Below are positions 1 through 6,159 of a DNA stretch of 8,886 nt, one piece after another (position 1 is the first letter of the stretch; the number at the start of each line of letters is the position of its first letter). Origin of the DNA: Bacillota bacterium. GTDB lineage: Bacteria; Bacillota; Clostridia; Acetivibrionales; JAKOSZ01. The position numbers and the translations under genes are program-made. The stretch spans positions 1 to 8,886 of the forward strand of contig JAKOSZ010000247.1 of assembly GCA_029776555.1 (NCBI GenBank), given 5' to 3'. Under the pieces are notes generated by a model, which was not told where the DNA came from, searched no databases, and worked only from the letters and a program-made list of their open reading frames with translations.

Positions 1-1
1 C

Positions 2-772
2 ACTGGCAGGCTGGTGGTAAAACACTTCCCCGGGACAGCCGTCAATGGGCTTACTGAAGCTTGCATAAAACTCCAGGCCCTTTTGGGCATCAGCATCCCG
101 GGGTTGCACTTGATGCGAAGGAGTTACCAGTCTCGCTGTTTCGTCCAGGAGGGGATATCCCAGATTGCAGTGGTAAAGGATCATCAGTGCCTGGCTTTCA
201 AAGCCCTGGTTCTCCATCTCATCGTGAATATGAACGGTCTTTCCTCCCAGTCTGCTTGTAATTTTTCTCTTAAGCACCAGGTTCTCATGATAAAGGGCAG
301 CTTCCCGCATCTGACCGGATATCTCCATTACATACTCGTCTTCCTGCCAGCGGCATTCAATACTCGCGTTTTCCGCCGGGATACTCCCGATCCGGCCGTG
401 GAAGCCGTATTCCTGGTCGCCTTCCCTGCATGCGGTGCCTACATTGGAAAGCCCGCAGGTGAATAACATCCCTCCCTGGAAGTTCCGATCAAACTCACTG
501 CCATGGGGATTAAAATACTCGGGAGAAGCCAGTCCCGGTTTTGACAAGAAGTTTAAGCTGATCCCCCTGTACCTGAAATCAAAGATATCCAGGCATCTGC
601 TTTCCAATACCGTAAACTCAAGACCGCTTCCGGTTGCAACCTGAAAGGCTTTAACCCCTTTTGCCCGTCCCCCGTCATAAATAAAAGGTTTAACGGCTGC
701 AACCTTATCCAGGTTGTTTACCCGCTTTAAAATCTCTTCCCGGGTCATTTCCTTTCCGTAAAGCCTTGCCAT
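2..772 (-). CDS. DUF4432 family aldose-1-epimerase-like protein (C-terminus cut off by the window edge)
   Basis: The minus strand encodes 257 uninterrupted residues from an ATG at 772, leaving the window without a stop. I translated it by hand. It resembles the DUF4432 family, which has the galactose-mutarotase beta-sandwich fold. Visible family-like segments are ESRCLDI (57-63), GGMLFTCGLSNVG (100-112), FHGRIGSIPA (124-133), DEMENQG (184-190) and YHCNLGYPLLD (200-210). His125 and His201 are the likely active-site histidines by analogy with mutarotases, which is inference. Family members are usually around 330-350 residues, so roughly the last quarter is missing. The start is fixed by GGAGGGG at 782-788, 9 nt upstream. 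The protein is presumably a cytosolic sugar-binding or sugar-isomerising enzyme; its substrate cannot be told from sequence. It is transcribed away from the purine genes under its own promoter, so it is probably unrelated to them in function. Confidence 0.85.
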   Translation of the reverse strand, partial: MARLYGKEMTREEILKRVNNLDKVAAVKPFIYDGGRAKGVKAFQVATGSGLEFTVLESRCLDIFDFRYRGISLNFLSKPGLASPEYFNPHGSEFDRNFQGGMLFTCGLSNVGTACREGDQEYGFHGRIGSIPAENASIECRWQEDEYVMEISGQMREAALYHENLVLKRKITSRLGGKTVHIHDEMENQGFESQALMILYHCNLGYPLLDETARLVTPSHQVQPRDADAQKGLEFYASFSKPIDGCPGEVFYHQPAS

Positions 773-842
773 AATCAATTACCCCTCCGCTTTTAAGGAT
801 TACCAGCACAAAAAAACAGGAAGTCACTCAGCTCTACATCCA

Positions 843-871
843 ATTATATCGAACCCTGAAGCCGGTATCCA
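843..871 (-). promoter_or_regulatory. Sigma-A-type promoter for the DUF4432 gene
   Basis: Read on the minus strand, TGGATA (866-871, four of six matches to TTGACA) is followed after exactly 17 nt by a perfect TATAAT (843-848). Transcription would start near position 836, giving a leader of about 60 nt before the ATG at 772. I see no strong hairpin or operator between the promoter and the gene. The perfect -10 and ideal spacing are direct observations; activity is inferred. Confidence 0.6.
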
Positions 872-992
872 CCTTTTTCGCTGTATTCGTGGCATCAATG
901 ACCGCAATTCTGGTTTAATACGGGATCCATCACAGCTTTAAACTGTATAAAAATTGACCGGGAAGGCCTTTGCCAGGAGGTTAGCTTTTTGA

Positions 993-1036
993 GCCGGCAA
1001 CCGGACAGGCCGGCGGATGCGGGCCAGCGGATGCGG
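993..1036. repeat. GC-rich block with a small hairpin and a 10-nt direct repeat
   Basis: The palindromic hexamer GCCGGC occurs at 993-998 and again at 1009-1014, able to form a hairpin with a 10-nt loop. Overlapping its end, GCGGATGCGG occurs at 1013-1022 and again at 1027-1036, a spacing of 14 nt. The surrounding intergenic DNA is much more AT-rich. This may be leftover from a lost gene or a decayed small repeat; I assign no function. Confidence 0.4.
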
Positions 1037-1091
1037 CCGTGCAGGAGACCAGTAGCGGGATTTAGGGGTTAGGTGCCGCTCATATTTTATT

Positions 1092-1367
1092 CTAAGGGAG
1101 ATCAGGGAAAGGGATATGCAACAGTCTCATAATGTCCTTTTCAGACTCCAGGACCCGTTCGGCAATAAAGTCCACAAAGGGCTGATCATCTTCACGGGCC
1201 CGCTCCAGCAAGCTGATATACTCATGCCGCAAGACCGGTGGAATTATGACCGGCATATAGCCGTCCTGAATAAGCGCTGTGTTCATCAGCAGTCGGGCGA
1301 CCCTTTCGTTTCCGTCTGTGAAAGGGAGGATAAACACAAATCGCTTATGCAGCTGAAATAACGAATA
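1092..1367 (-). pseudogene. Fic-domain protein remnant (C-terminal part only, active site mutated)
   Basis: The minus-strand frame from 1367 to the TAG at 1092-1094 reads as the C-terminal end of a Fic family protein, whose enzymes move AMP or another phosphate-containing group onto target proteins. The match begins at LHKRFVFI just before the catalytic loop, continues through LPFTDGNERVARLLMN, and ends with the helical tail FIAERVLESEKDIMRLL. The family motif is HPFxDGNGRxxR. Here the catalytic His is Leu (CTC, 1326-1328) and the Gly before the Arg is Glu (GAA, 1305-1307), each one base away from the usual codon. Upstream there is an in-frame TAA at 1368-1370 and then the permease promoter region, so the N-terminal Fic domain is gone. 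The GTG at 1335-1337 has no ribosome binding site. A short expressed protein is possible but unlikely, and adenylylation activity is not expected. Confidence 0.8.
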
Positions 1368-1400
1368 TTAAATTAAAATATTTAAAAAACGTTCGCATTT
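1357..1400. promoter_or_regulatory. Possible inverted PurBox pair (PurR operator-like) upstream of the permease promoter
   Basis: A 13-mer at 1357-1369 on the plus strand (core CGAAT) and one at 1388-1400 on the minus strand (core CGAAC) each match 11 of 13 positions of the Bacillus subtilis PurBox consensus AWWWCCGAACWWT as I remember it. They face each other with 18 nt between them; functional PurBoxes in Bacillus are inverted pairs about 16-17 nt apart. The pair ends just before the -35 box, a sensible place for a repressor that senses PRPP. The region is AT-rich, so the W positions match cheaply, and only the CGAA/TTCG cores carry real weight. The left box also overlaps the end of the Fic remnant. 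Confidence 0.3.
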
Positions 1401-1404
1401 TTTG

Positions 1405-1433
1405 TTGACAAGGCATGTCCTTTCTGTTAGTAT
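1405..1433 (+). promoter_or_regulatory. Sigma-A-type promoter for the purine permease
   Basis: A perfect TTGACA (1405-1410) is followed after 17 nt by TAGTAT (1428-1433, five of six matches to TATAAT). An AT-rich stretch (about 1361-1389) lies upstream and could act as an UP element. Transcription should begin near 1440, which puts the GGCCG/CGGCC stem of the leader right at the 5' end of the RNA. This is the strongest plus-strand promoter I see in the window and probably drives the permease, with possible read-through into the pur genes. Confidence 0.75.
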
Positions 1434-1510
1434 GGGAGTGTGGCCGGGATTTAAAATCCTACCCGATACGGCCTTTCTGTGTTCATGATGTCATAACTGC
1501 GGAGGTGCCG

Positions 1511-1552
1511 TTGGCTGAAGCGAGAATGTTCAGTTTTTTTCCGTTCTCTTAA
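1511..1552 (+). other. Possible 13-codon leader ORF overlapping the attenuator
   Basis: A TTG at 1511 sits 5 nt after GGAGG (1501-1505) and opens a frame reading MAEARMFSFFPFS before the TAA at 1550-1552. The U-run of the terminator supplies two of the four Phe codons. Ribosomes on this frame would cover the terminator hairpin. The good ribosome-binding sequence without any other gene to serve is the main evidence. A TTG start and such a short frame make chance a serious alternative, and four Phe codons have no evident link to purine transport. Confidence 0.2.
1513..1540 (+). terminator. Terminator-like hairpin inside the permease leader (attenuator candidate)
   Basis: CTGAA (1515-1519) pairs with TTCAG (1529-1533), extendable by two G-U pairs (1513-1514 with 1534-1535), and seven T residues follow directly (1534-1540). 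The stem is short and weak, which suits a conditional rather than an absolute terminator. Its 9-nt loop contains GAGAATG (1522-1528), which can instead pair with CGTTCTC (1542-1548), giving seven pairs with one wobble. That alternative encloses the 3' half of the terminator in a loop. Confidence 0.45.
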
Positions 1553-1628
1553 CCGACTGTTTGGTTCCTGTTTTCAGGACCATCAGATAAAGGTTTATCC
1601 TTAATTAAGAGGAAGGGGGCAATTTCTC

Positions 1629-3041
1629 GTGGACAAATTTTTCAAGCTGAAAGAGCATGGCACAAATTTCAGGACCGAAGTCATGGCGGGATTGACGACA
1701 TTTTTCACCATGGCCTACATAATCTTTGTTAACCCCAGCATCCTTTCAAAGACCGGCATGTCCTGGGGCGGGGTCTATGTAGCTACCATCCTGGCAGCGG
1801 TAATAGGCACCCTGGTTATGGGCCTGGTGGCCAATGTTCCTTATGCTCAGGCTCCTGGAATGGGACTTAACGCTTTCTTCACCTTCACCGTATGCTTCGC
1901 GCTGGGATTCTCCTGGCAAGAGGCTCTGGCCATCGTGTTCATTTGCGGTATCATCAACATACTGATAACAGTCACCCAGATAAGAAAAGCCATAATCAAA
2001 GCGATACCCCAGTCGCTGCAATACGCCATAGGCGGAGGTATTGGGCTGTTTATTGCCTATATAGGCGTCAAGAACGCCCACTTTATCAAGTTCACCGCTG
2101 AATTTCCTTCATTCCTTGCCCAACTGACCAACCCTGAGGGCAAACTGGATACTCTCGTAGCCAACGGGGAAGTAGTTCCTGCCATAGTGAACTTTACCGA
2201 CAGCCATGCCCTCCTTGCCCTTATCGGCCTTGCCATAACGGCGGTGCTTATGCTGCTCAAGGTCAAGGGGGCCATATTGTTGGGCGTTATCGCCGCGACC
2301 CTTATCGGAATACCCATGGGTGTCACCACATTTGGGACTGAGACCCATTCCGTGACGGCTATTGCGGATACTTTCTTCAAACTGGACTTTGCAGGACTTT
2401 TCAGCGATCCATCGAGACTTTTCATAGTGCTTACCACGGTACTCGCTTTCAGTCTTTCCGATACCTTTGACACCATCGGAACCTTTATTGGAACCGGCAG
2501 GAAGAGCGGCATTTTTGACGACAAGGATGAAGTTGCCCTCTTCAGCGGAAAAGGATTCAAGTCCAAGATGGACAAGGCCCTGTTCGCGGACGCGACGGCC
2601 ACCTCTATCGGCGCTGTTCTCGGTACCAGCAACACCACCACATATATTGAAAGCGCGGCCGGTATCAGCGTTGGTGGAAAAACCGGGCTTACTTCCGTTG
2701 TGACCGCCGTACTTTTCCTGGCATGTCTCTTCCTGACGCCCATTGCCGGAATTGTTCCCCAGGCGGCTACAGCTCCTGCCCTTATAGTCGTGGGTATCCT
2801 GATGATGGAATCCTTCGGCAAGATAAAGTGGGATGACCTGGAAGAGGCGCTGCCTGCCTTCTTTACGGCGGTATTGATGCCTTTTACCTACAGCATATCC
2901 AACGGTATTGCCATAGGTTTCATCTTCTACGTAATAACCAAGATATGCAATAGGAAAGCCAGGGAAGTACATCCGTTGATGTATATAGTAAGCGCGCTGT
3001 TCCTGCTGAATTTCATCGTAGCGGCAGTGTTGAACCTGTAA
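1629..3041 (+). CDS. pbuG: NCS2/AzgA-type guanine/hypoxanthine permease
   Basis: A 470-residue polytopic membrane protein, normal length for the AzgA subgroup of the NCS2 family, which couples uptake of guanine, hypoxanthine or adenine to protons. Subgroup hallmarks are RTEVMAGLTTFFTMAYIIFVNP (about 15-36), APGMGLNAFF (75-84), DTFDTIGT (278-285), and GTSNTTTYIESAAG (332-345). Long hydrophobic stretches between them fit the family's multi-helix fold. The start is a GTG preceded by GGAAGGGGG (1611-1619) with 9 nt spacing; the residues after it align with the family N-terminus. It has its own promoter and structured leader, and lies upstream of the pur operon on the same strand, so salvage and de novo synthesis may share control. 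The exact base transported (PbuG versus PbuO versus adenine-type) cannot be decided from sequence, so the symbol is a family-level choice. Confidence 0.93.
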   Translation: MDKFFKLKEHGTNFRTEVMAGLTTFFTMAYIIFVNPSILSKTGMSWGGVYVATILAAVIGTLVMGLVANVPYAQAPGMGLNAFFTFTVCFALGFSWQEALAIVFICGIINILITVTQIRKAIIKAIPQSLQYAIGGGIGLFIAYIGVKNAHFIKFTAEFPSFLAQLTNPEGKLDTLVANGEVVPAIVNFTDSHALLALIGLAITAVLMLLKVKGAILLGVIAATLIGIPMGVTTFGTETHSVTAIADTFFKLDFAGLFSDPSRLFIVLTTVLAFSLSDTFDTIGTFIGTGRKSGIFDDKDEVALFSGKGFKSKMDKALFADATATSIGAVLGTSNTTTYIESAAGISVGGKTGLTSVVTAVLFLACLFLTPIAGIVPQAATAPALIVVGILMMESFGKIKWDDLEEALPAFFTAVLMPFTYSISNGIAIGFIFYVITKICNRKAREVHPLMYIVSALFLLNFIVAAVLNL

Positions 3042-3071
3042 AACCATGCTTATAGATATGTAAGGAAACAG

Positions 3072-3105
3072 GATGGGGTCTGCCGTAAAAAAAGCAGACC
3101 CCATC
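3072..3105 (+). terminator. Strong hairpin after the permease gene (possible or leaky terminator)
   Basis: GATGGGGTCTGC (3072-3083) pairs perfectly with GCAGACCCCATC (3094-3105), 12 bp around a loop of ten with seven A residues. The stem is as strong as a good intrinsic terminator, but it is followed by TTAAATCC, not a U-run; a TTTTT run comes only at 3118-3122. It may stop transcription partly, protect the permease mRNA 3' end, or allow read-through into purE. Confidence 0.6.
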
Positions 3106-3176
3106 TTAAATCCATTGTTTTTCTGCCGGTTTGTCAGGCAGGTTTCGCCGCTTTCACTGGAAGGGGTGTGACATGA

Positions 3177-3689
3177 ATGGAAGTGAATAATAGTCCCAGG
3201 GTGGCTGTTATAGTGGGCAGTGATTCGGACCTTCCGGTAGTGGAAGGCTGCATAAAGCTTTTGAAGAACCTGGGTGTCCAGGTGGAAGCCTTCATCTGTT
3301 CGGCTCACAGGACACCGGATAAGGCTGTAATAATTGCTAAAGAGGCTCATAATAAAGGTATAGAGGTAATTATCGCGGCTGCCGGGAAAGCCGCTCACCT
3401 TCCCGGCGTGCTGGCTGCCAATACCATCCTTCCCGTAATAGGGATCCCGGTGAAGACATCCCTGATGGGCGGGCTTGATTCCCTCCTGTCCATTGTCCAG
3501 ATGCCTTCAGGCGTGCCGGTGGCGACAGTGGGCATCGACGGGGCGGAAAACGCGGCCCTGCTGGCGGTTCAGATCCTGTCGCTTAAACATCCGGAGCTTA
3601 AGGACAGGTTAAAGAAGTTCAGGGAAGAGATGGCGTTAAAAGTTGAGGAAAAGAACAATGCCTTAAGAGAAAAATTGGAGACTGATTGA
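3177..3689 (+). CDS. purE: N5-carboxyaminoimidazole ribonucleotide mutase (PurE, class I)
   Basis: A 170-residue cytosolic enzyme of step 6 of purine synthesis, moving the carboxyl group of N5-CAIR to carbon 4 to give CAIR. The family signatures are GSDSDLP (14-20), SAHRTP (42-47, with the conserved catalytic His at 44), AAGKAAHLPG (68-77), IGIPVKT and DSLLSIVQMPSGVPVATV, followed by a charged C-terminal helix. Length and motifs fit class I, which normally works with PurK; no purK is seen here. The start is the ATG after AAGGGG (3161-3166); an in-frame TGA at 3174-3176 excludes any earlier start, and the ATG at 3173 is out of frame. It opens the pur cluster, 72 nt after the hairpin. I see no convincing promoter directly in front, so expression may depend on read-through from the permease or on a promoter I cannot recognise. 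Confidence 0.96.
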   Translation: MEVNNSPRVAVIVGSDSDLPVVEGCIKLLKNLGVQVEAFICSAHRTPDKAVIIAKEAHNKGIEVIIAAAGKAAHLPGVLAANTILPVIGIPVKTSLMGGLDSLLSIVQMPSGVPVATVGIDGAENAALLAVQILSLKHPELKDRLKKFREEMALKVEEKNNALREKLETD

Positions 3690-3706
3690 AACAAGGAGAA
3701 TTGGTA

Positions 3707-5119
3707 ATGGCTTTTTGCGATTTGTACCAGGATAAAATGCACGAAGAATGCGGAGTATTCGGCGTATACGACAGGGACCAGCTGGACGTGGCGCGGTTTG
3801 TCTACTACGGCCTTTACGCCCTCCAGCACAGGGGGCAGGAGAGCGCCGGCATTGCTGTGAGCGATAACGGCTCCATCCTGTACCATAAGGACATGGGCCT
3901 TGTAAATGAAGTCTTTGACGACGTGGTGCTGAACCACTTAAAAGGGAAAGCGGCCATCGGGCATGTGAGGTACTCCACCACGGGGGCAAGCCACAGGGAG
4001 AATGCCCAGCCGATGGTTATAAAATACAAAAACGGCCAGATGGCCATTGCCCACAACGGGAACCTTGTAAACTCGGCTGTCCTCAGGGAGAAAATGGAGG
4101 ACAGCGGCACCATATTCCAGTCATCCAACGATTCGGAGGTCATGCTGAACATACTCTCCAGGTACAGAATCTTGAGCGGAAGCATTGAAGAGGCTATCAT
4201 AAAGATGATGGAGGAGGTAAAGGGTTCCTACGCCCTGGTGATACTGACATCGGATAAGCTCATCGGGGTGAGAGATCCCTTAGGGATAAGGCCCCTGTGC
4301 CTTGGCAAAATCGGGCAGTCATACGTCCTGGCTTCGGAGTCATGTGCCCTGGACGCCGTAGAAGCCGAGTTTATCCGTGACCTCTACCCGGGAGAAGTGG
4401 TCATCATCGGCGAAGACGGCGTAAAGTCCATCAGGACGTCGGAGGGCGGCAGGACTTTTCTCTGTATTTTTGAGTTTGTGTATTTCGCAAGGCCCGACAG
4501 CTTTATTGACGGCGCCAGCGTCTACAAGGCCCGGCTGGAGGCGGGGAAAAGGCTTGCCATTGAATGCCCGGTGGAGGCAGACCTGGTAATAGGAGCGCCG
4601 GACTCGGGACTGGTGGCGGCCATGGGCTTTTCCCAGCAGTCGGGCATACCATACGGAGAAGGCCTTATAAGGAACAAGTACATGGGCAGGACTTTCATAC
4701 AGCCCAACCAGTCCATGAGGGAGATGAGTGTCCGCATTAAGTTCAACGCCATGAAGAGCGAGATAAAGGGCAAGAGGATAGTTATGGTGGACGATTCAAT
4801 TGTCAGGGGGACCACCACCCGGAGGATTGTTCAGATGTTAAAGGAAGCGGGAGCCAGGGAAGTCCATATGCGGGTCAGCTCTCCGCCTTTGCGGTACCCC
4901 TGTTATTTCGGCATAGACATTTCCAGCATGAAGGAACTGGTCGCTTCAAGGCACTCGGTGGAAGAGATAAGGCAGATGATATGCGCCGATTCCCTTGGAT
5001 ATTTGAGCCTGGGGGGACTGCTTAAGACCCCCGTTGGGGCCGGCTGCCGCTTTTGCACCGGCTGCTTAAACGGGCAATACCCTCTGGACGTTTCCGAAGT
5101 GGAAAACGAGAAGCTATAA
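3707..5119 (+). CDS. purF: Amidophosphoribosyltransferase (PurF), Fe-S type with propeptide
   Basis: The committed first step of purine synthesis: PRPP plus glutamine gives 5-phosphoribosylamine. It has 470 residues from the ATG that follows AAGGAG (3693-3698); the frame is open further back to a TTG at 3686, but that codon overlaps the purE stop and lacks a ribosome binding site. An N-terminal class II glutaminase domain starts with EECGVFG: Cys15 is the expected nucleophile after removal of a 14-residue propeptide. GHVRYSTTG and HNGNLVN are further glutaminase motifs. The phosphoribosyltransferase domain has the PRPP loop VMVDDSIVRGTT (359-370). Cys253, Cys399, Cys447 and Cys450 match the four 4Fe-4S ligands of the Bacillus subtilis enzyme, so oxygen sensitivity and AMP/GMP feedback are expected by homology. 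It lies 17 nt after purE; purC, often placed between them, is absent. Confidence 0.97.
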   Translation: MAFCDLYQDKMHEECGVFGVYDRDQLDVARFVYYGLYALQHRGQESAGIAVSDNGSILYHKDMGLVNEVFDDVVLNHLKGKAAIGHVRYSTTGASHRENAQPMVIKYKNGQMAIAHNGNLVNSAVLREKMEDSGTIFQSSNDSEVMLNILSRYRILSGSIEEAIIKMMEEVKGSYALVILTSDKLIGVRDPLGIRPLCLGKIGQSYVLASESCALDAVEAEFIRDLYPGEVVIIGEDGVKSIRTSEGGRTFLCIFEFVYFARPDSFIDGASVYKARLEAGKRLAIECPVEADLVIGAPDSGLVAAMGFSQQSGIPYGEGLIRNKYMGRTFIQPNQSMREMSVRIKFNAMKSEIKGKRIVMVDDSIVRGTTTRRIVQMLKEAGAREVHMRVSSPPLRYPCYFGIDISSMKELVASRHSVEEIRQMICADSLGYLSLGGLLKTPVGAGCRFCTGCLNGQYPLDVSEVENEKL

Positions 5120-5136
5120 AAGGTGGATGATAGGGA

Positions 5137-6159
5137 ATGACGACGTACAGGGATGCGGGAGTGAACATTGAGGCCGGCTATGAGGCCGTAAGGCTCATGA
5201 GAAAACACATAAAGAGCACTTTCCGGTCTGAGGTTTTGACCGACATAGGGGGATTCGGAGGGCTTTTTGCCTTAGACAGGGAGAAATACCGTCGGCCCGT
5301 ATTGGTGTCAGGGACCGACGGGGTTGGGACCAAGCTGAAAATAGCCTTTATGATGGACAGGCACGATACGGTGGGGATAGACTGCGTGGCCATGTGCGTC
5401 AACGACATAGCCTGCAGCGGGGCCGAGCCCCTGTTCTTCTTGGACTACATAGCTGCGGGCAAAATGGAGCCGGAAAAGGTTGCGGAGATAGTCAAGGGGA
5501 TTGCCGAAGGGTGCAAAATGGCCGGCTGTGCCCTCATAGGAGGCGAAACGGCGGAAATGCCGGGCTTCTATCCCGAGAATGAATACGACCTGGCCGGATT
5601 TGCCGTGGGCATAGTGGAAAGGGACCAAATCATTGACGGAAGAAAGATTGTGAAGGGCGACGTGTTGATAGGCTTAAAGTCTTCGGGCCTTCACAGTAAT
5701 GGTTTTTCCCTGGTGAGGAAGGTGTTCAATCCCACTCCGGACAAGCTGGGGTTTTACGTGGAAGACCTGGGCTGCACTTTGGGAGAAGAGCTTCTAAGGC
5801 CCACCAGGATTTATGTGAAGACAGTCACGGACTTAAAAAACAGGTTTGAGATAAAGGGCCTGGCCCACATCACAGGCGGAGGGTTCATCGAAAACATACC
5901 CAGGATGCTTCCGGCCGGCTTAAGGGCCAGGATAGAAAAGGGCAGCTGGCCGGTGCCGCCGGTGTTTGGTATCCTTAAGGAGACCGGTTCCATCGAAGAA
6001 AAGGACATGTTCAACACTTTCAACATGGGCATCGGAATGGTGGCGGCCGTAAGCAGGGACATGGCCGGGGAGATGCTTTTGCACCTGAACCGGGATGGGG
6101 TCCAGGCCTATGTCATTGGAGAGGTTGATGAAGGCGAAGCCGGGGTGGACATATGTTGA
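5137..6159 (+). CDS. purM: Phosphoribosylformylglycinamidine cyclo-ligase (AIR synthetase, PurM)
   Basis: Step 5 of purine synthesis: ATP-driven ring closure of FGAM to aminoimidazole ribonucleotide (AIR), a feeder of PurE. The product has 340 residues, typical of the family. Motifs in order: DIGGFGGLF (36-44), GTDGVGTKLKIA (59-70, nucleotide-binding), CVNDIACSGAEPLFFLDY (87-104), GGETAEMPGFY (135-145), KSSGLHSNGFSLVRKV (181-196) and AHITGGGFIENIPRMLP, all characteristic of PurM. The ATG follows AGGTGG (5121-5126) with 10 nt spacing and lies 17 nt after purF. Its last codons overlap the start of purN by 7 nt, a sign of translational coupling. All conserved motifs I could check are intact. Confidence 0.97.
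   Translation: MTTYRDAGVNIEAGYEAVRLMRKHIKSTFRSEVLTDIGGFGGLFALDREKYRRPVLVSGTDGVGTKLKIAFMMDRHDTVGIDCVAMCVNDIACSGAEPLFFLDYIAAGKMEPEKVAEIVKGIAEGCKMAGCALIGGETAEMPGFYPENEYDLAGFAVGIVERDQIIDGRKIVKGDVLIGLKSSGLHSNGFSLVRKVFNPTPDKLGFYVEDLGCTLGEELLRPTRIYVKTVTDLKNRFEIKGLAHITGGGFIENIPRMLPAGLRARIEKGSWPVPPVFGILKETGSIEEKDMFNTFNMGIGMVAAVSRDMAGEMLLHLNRDGVQAYVIGEVDEGEAGVDIC

Larger units (their letters stand above)
773..1091. other. Intergenic region between the DUF4432 gene and the Fic remnant
   Basis: About 320 nt with no coding sequence I can support on either strand. The left part holds the ribosome binding site and promoter of the DUF4432 gene. The middle (about 880-985) shows nothing recognisable. The right part (about 990-1040) is distinctly GC-rich and contains a small hairpin and a short direct repeat, listed separately. 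No terminator with a U-run, tRNA or insertion-sequence end was recognised. Confidence 0.6.
1440..1628 (+). promoter_or_regulatory. Structured 5' leader of the permease mRNA, possible attenuator or riboswitch of unrecognised type
   Basis: The leader is about 190 nt, long for an unregulated gene. It starts with GGCCG (1442-1446) pairing with CGGCC (1469-1473) around a small GGAT/ATCC hairpin (1447-1459). Next come a ribosome-binding-like GGAGGTG (1501-1507), a terminator-like hairpin (1513-1540), a hairpin of 8 bp with one bulge and a TTTT loop (1562-1582), and a GATAA/TTATC hairpin (1586-1599) shortly before the true ribosome binding site GGAAGGGGG (1611-1619). CGGCC at 1469-1473 can pair either with 1442-1446 or with GGCTG (1513-1517) inside the terminator, an on/off arrangement. 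The conserved guanine/adenine riboswitch core is not present, and I could not match it to other classes I know. Regulation is inferred from structure alone. Confidence 0.45.

Noticed and set aside
100..130. Apparent frameshift in the DUF4432 gene near its PSHQVQPRD segment
   Set aside because: It came from a codon-boundary error in my first hand translation; on rechecking, the frame is continuous through to the window edge.
14..466. Open frame of 150 codons on the plus strand at the left edge
   Set aside because: The opposite strand encodes a continuous DUF4432 protein over the same bases with family motifs, promoter and ribosome binding site.
1116..1361. Plus-strand frame of 81 codons opposite the Fic remnant
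   Set aside because: The minus strand gives a clear Fic C-terminus; the plus-strand translation has no recognisable features or ribosome binding site.
1449..1480. Resemblance to a guanine/adenine riboswitch (AAAATCC, then GATACGG, then CTTTCT)
   Set aside because: The spacing and pairing needed for the P2 and P3 stems are absent, as is the final conserved segment that should pair to close P1. The likeness is limited to short strings.
2057..2821. Open frame of 254 codons antisense to the permease
   Set aside because: Shadow frame of the permease coding sequence, without motifs and in conflict with the strongly supported plus-strand gene.
2109..3398. Open frame of 429 codons on the minus strand spanning the end of the permease, the intergenic region and the start of purE
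   Set aside because: It lies opposite two clearly conserved genes, shows no recognisable domain and has composition typical of an antisense shadow; its length is chance helped by the codon use of the real genes.
3686..3706. Earlier TTG start for purF, adding seven residues
   Set aside because: The ribosome binding site AAGGAG lies downstream of that TTG and correctly spaced for the ATG at 3707; the TTG overlaps the purE stop without its own site.
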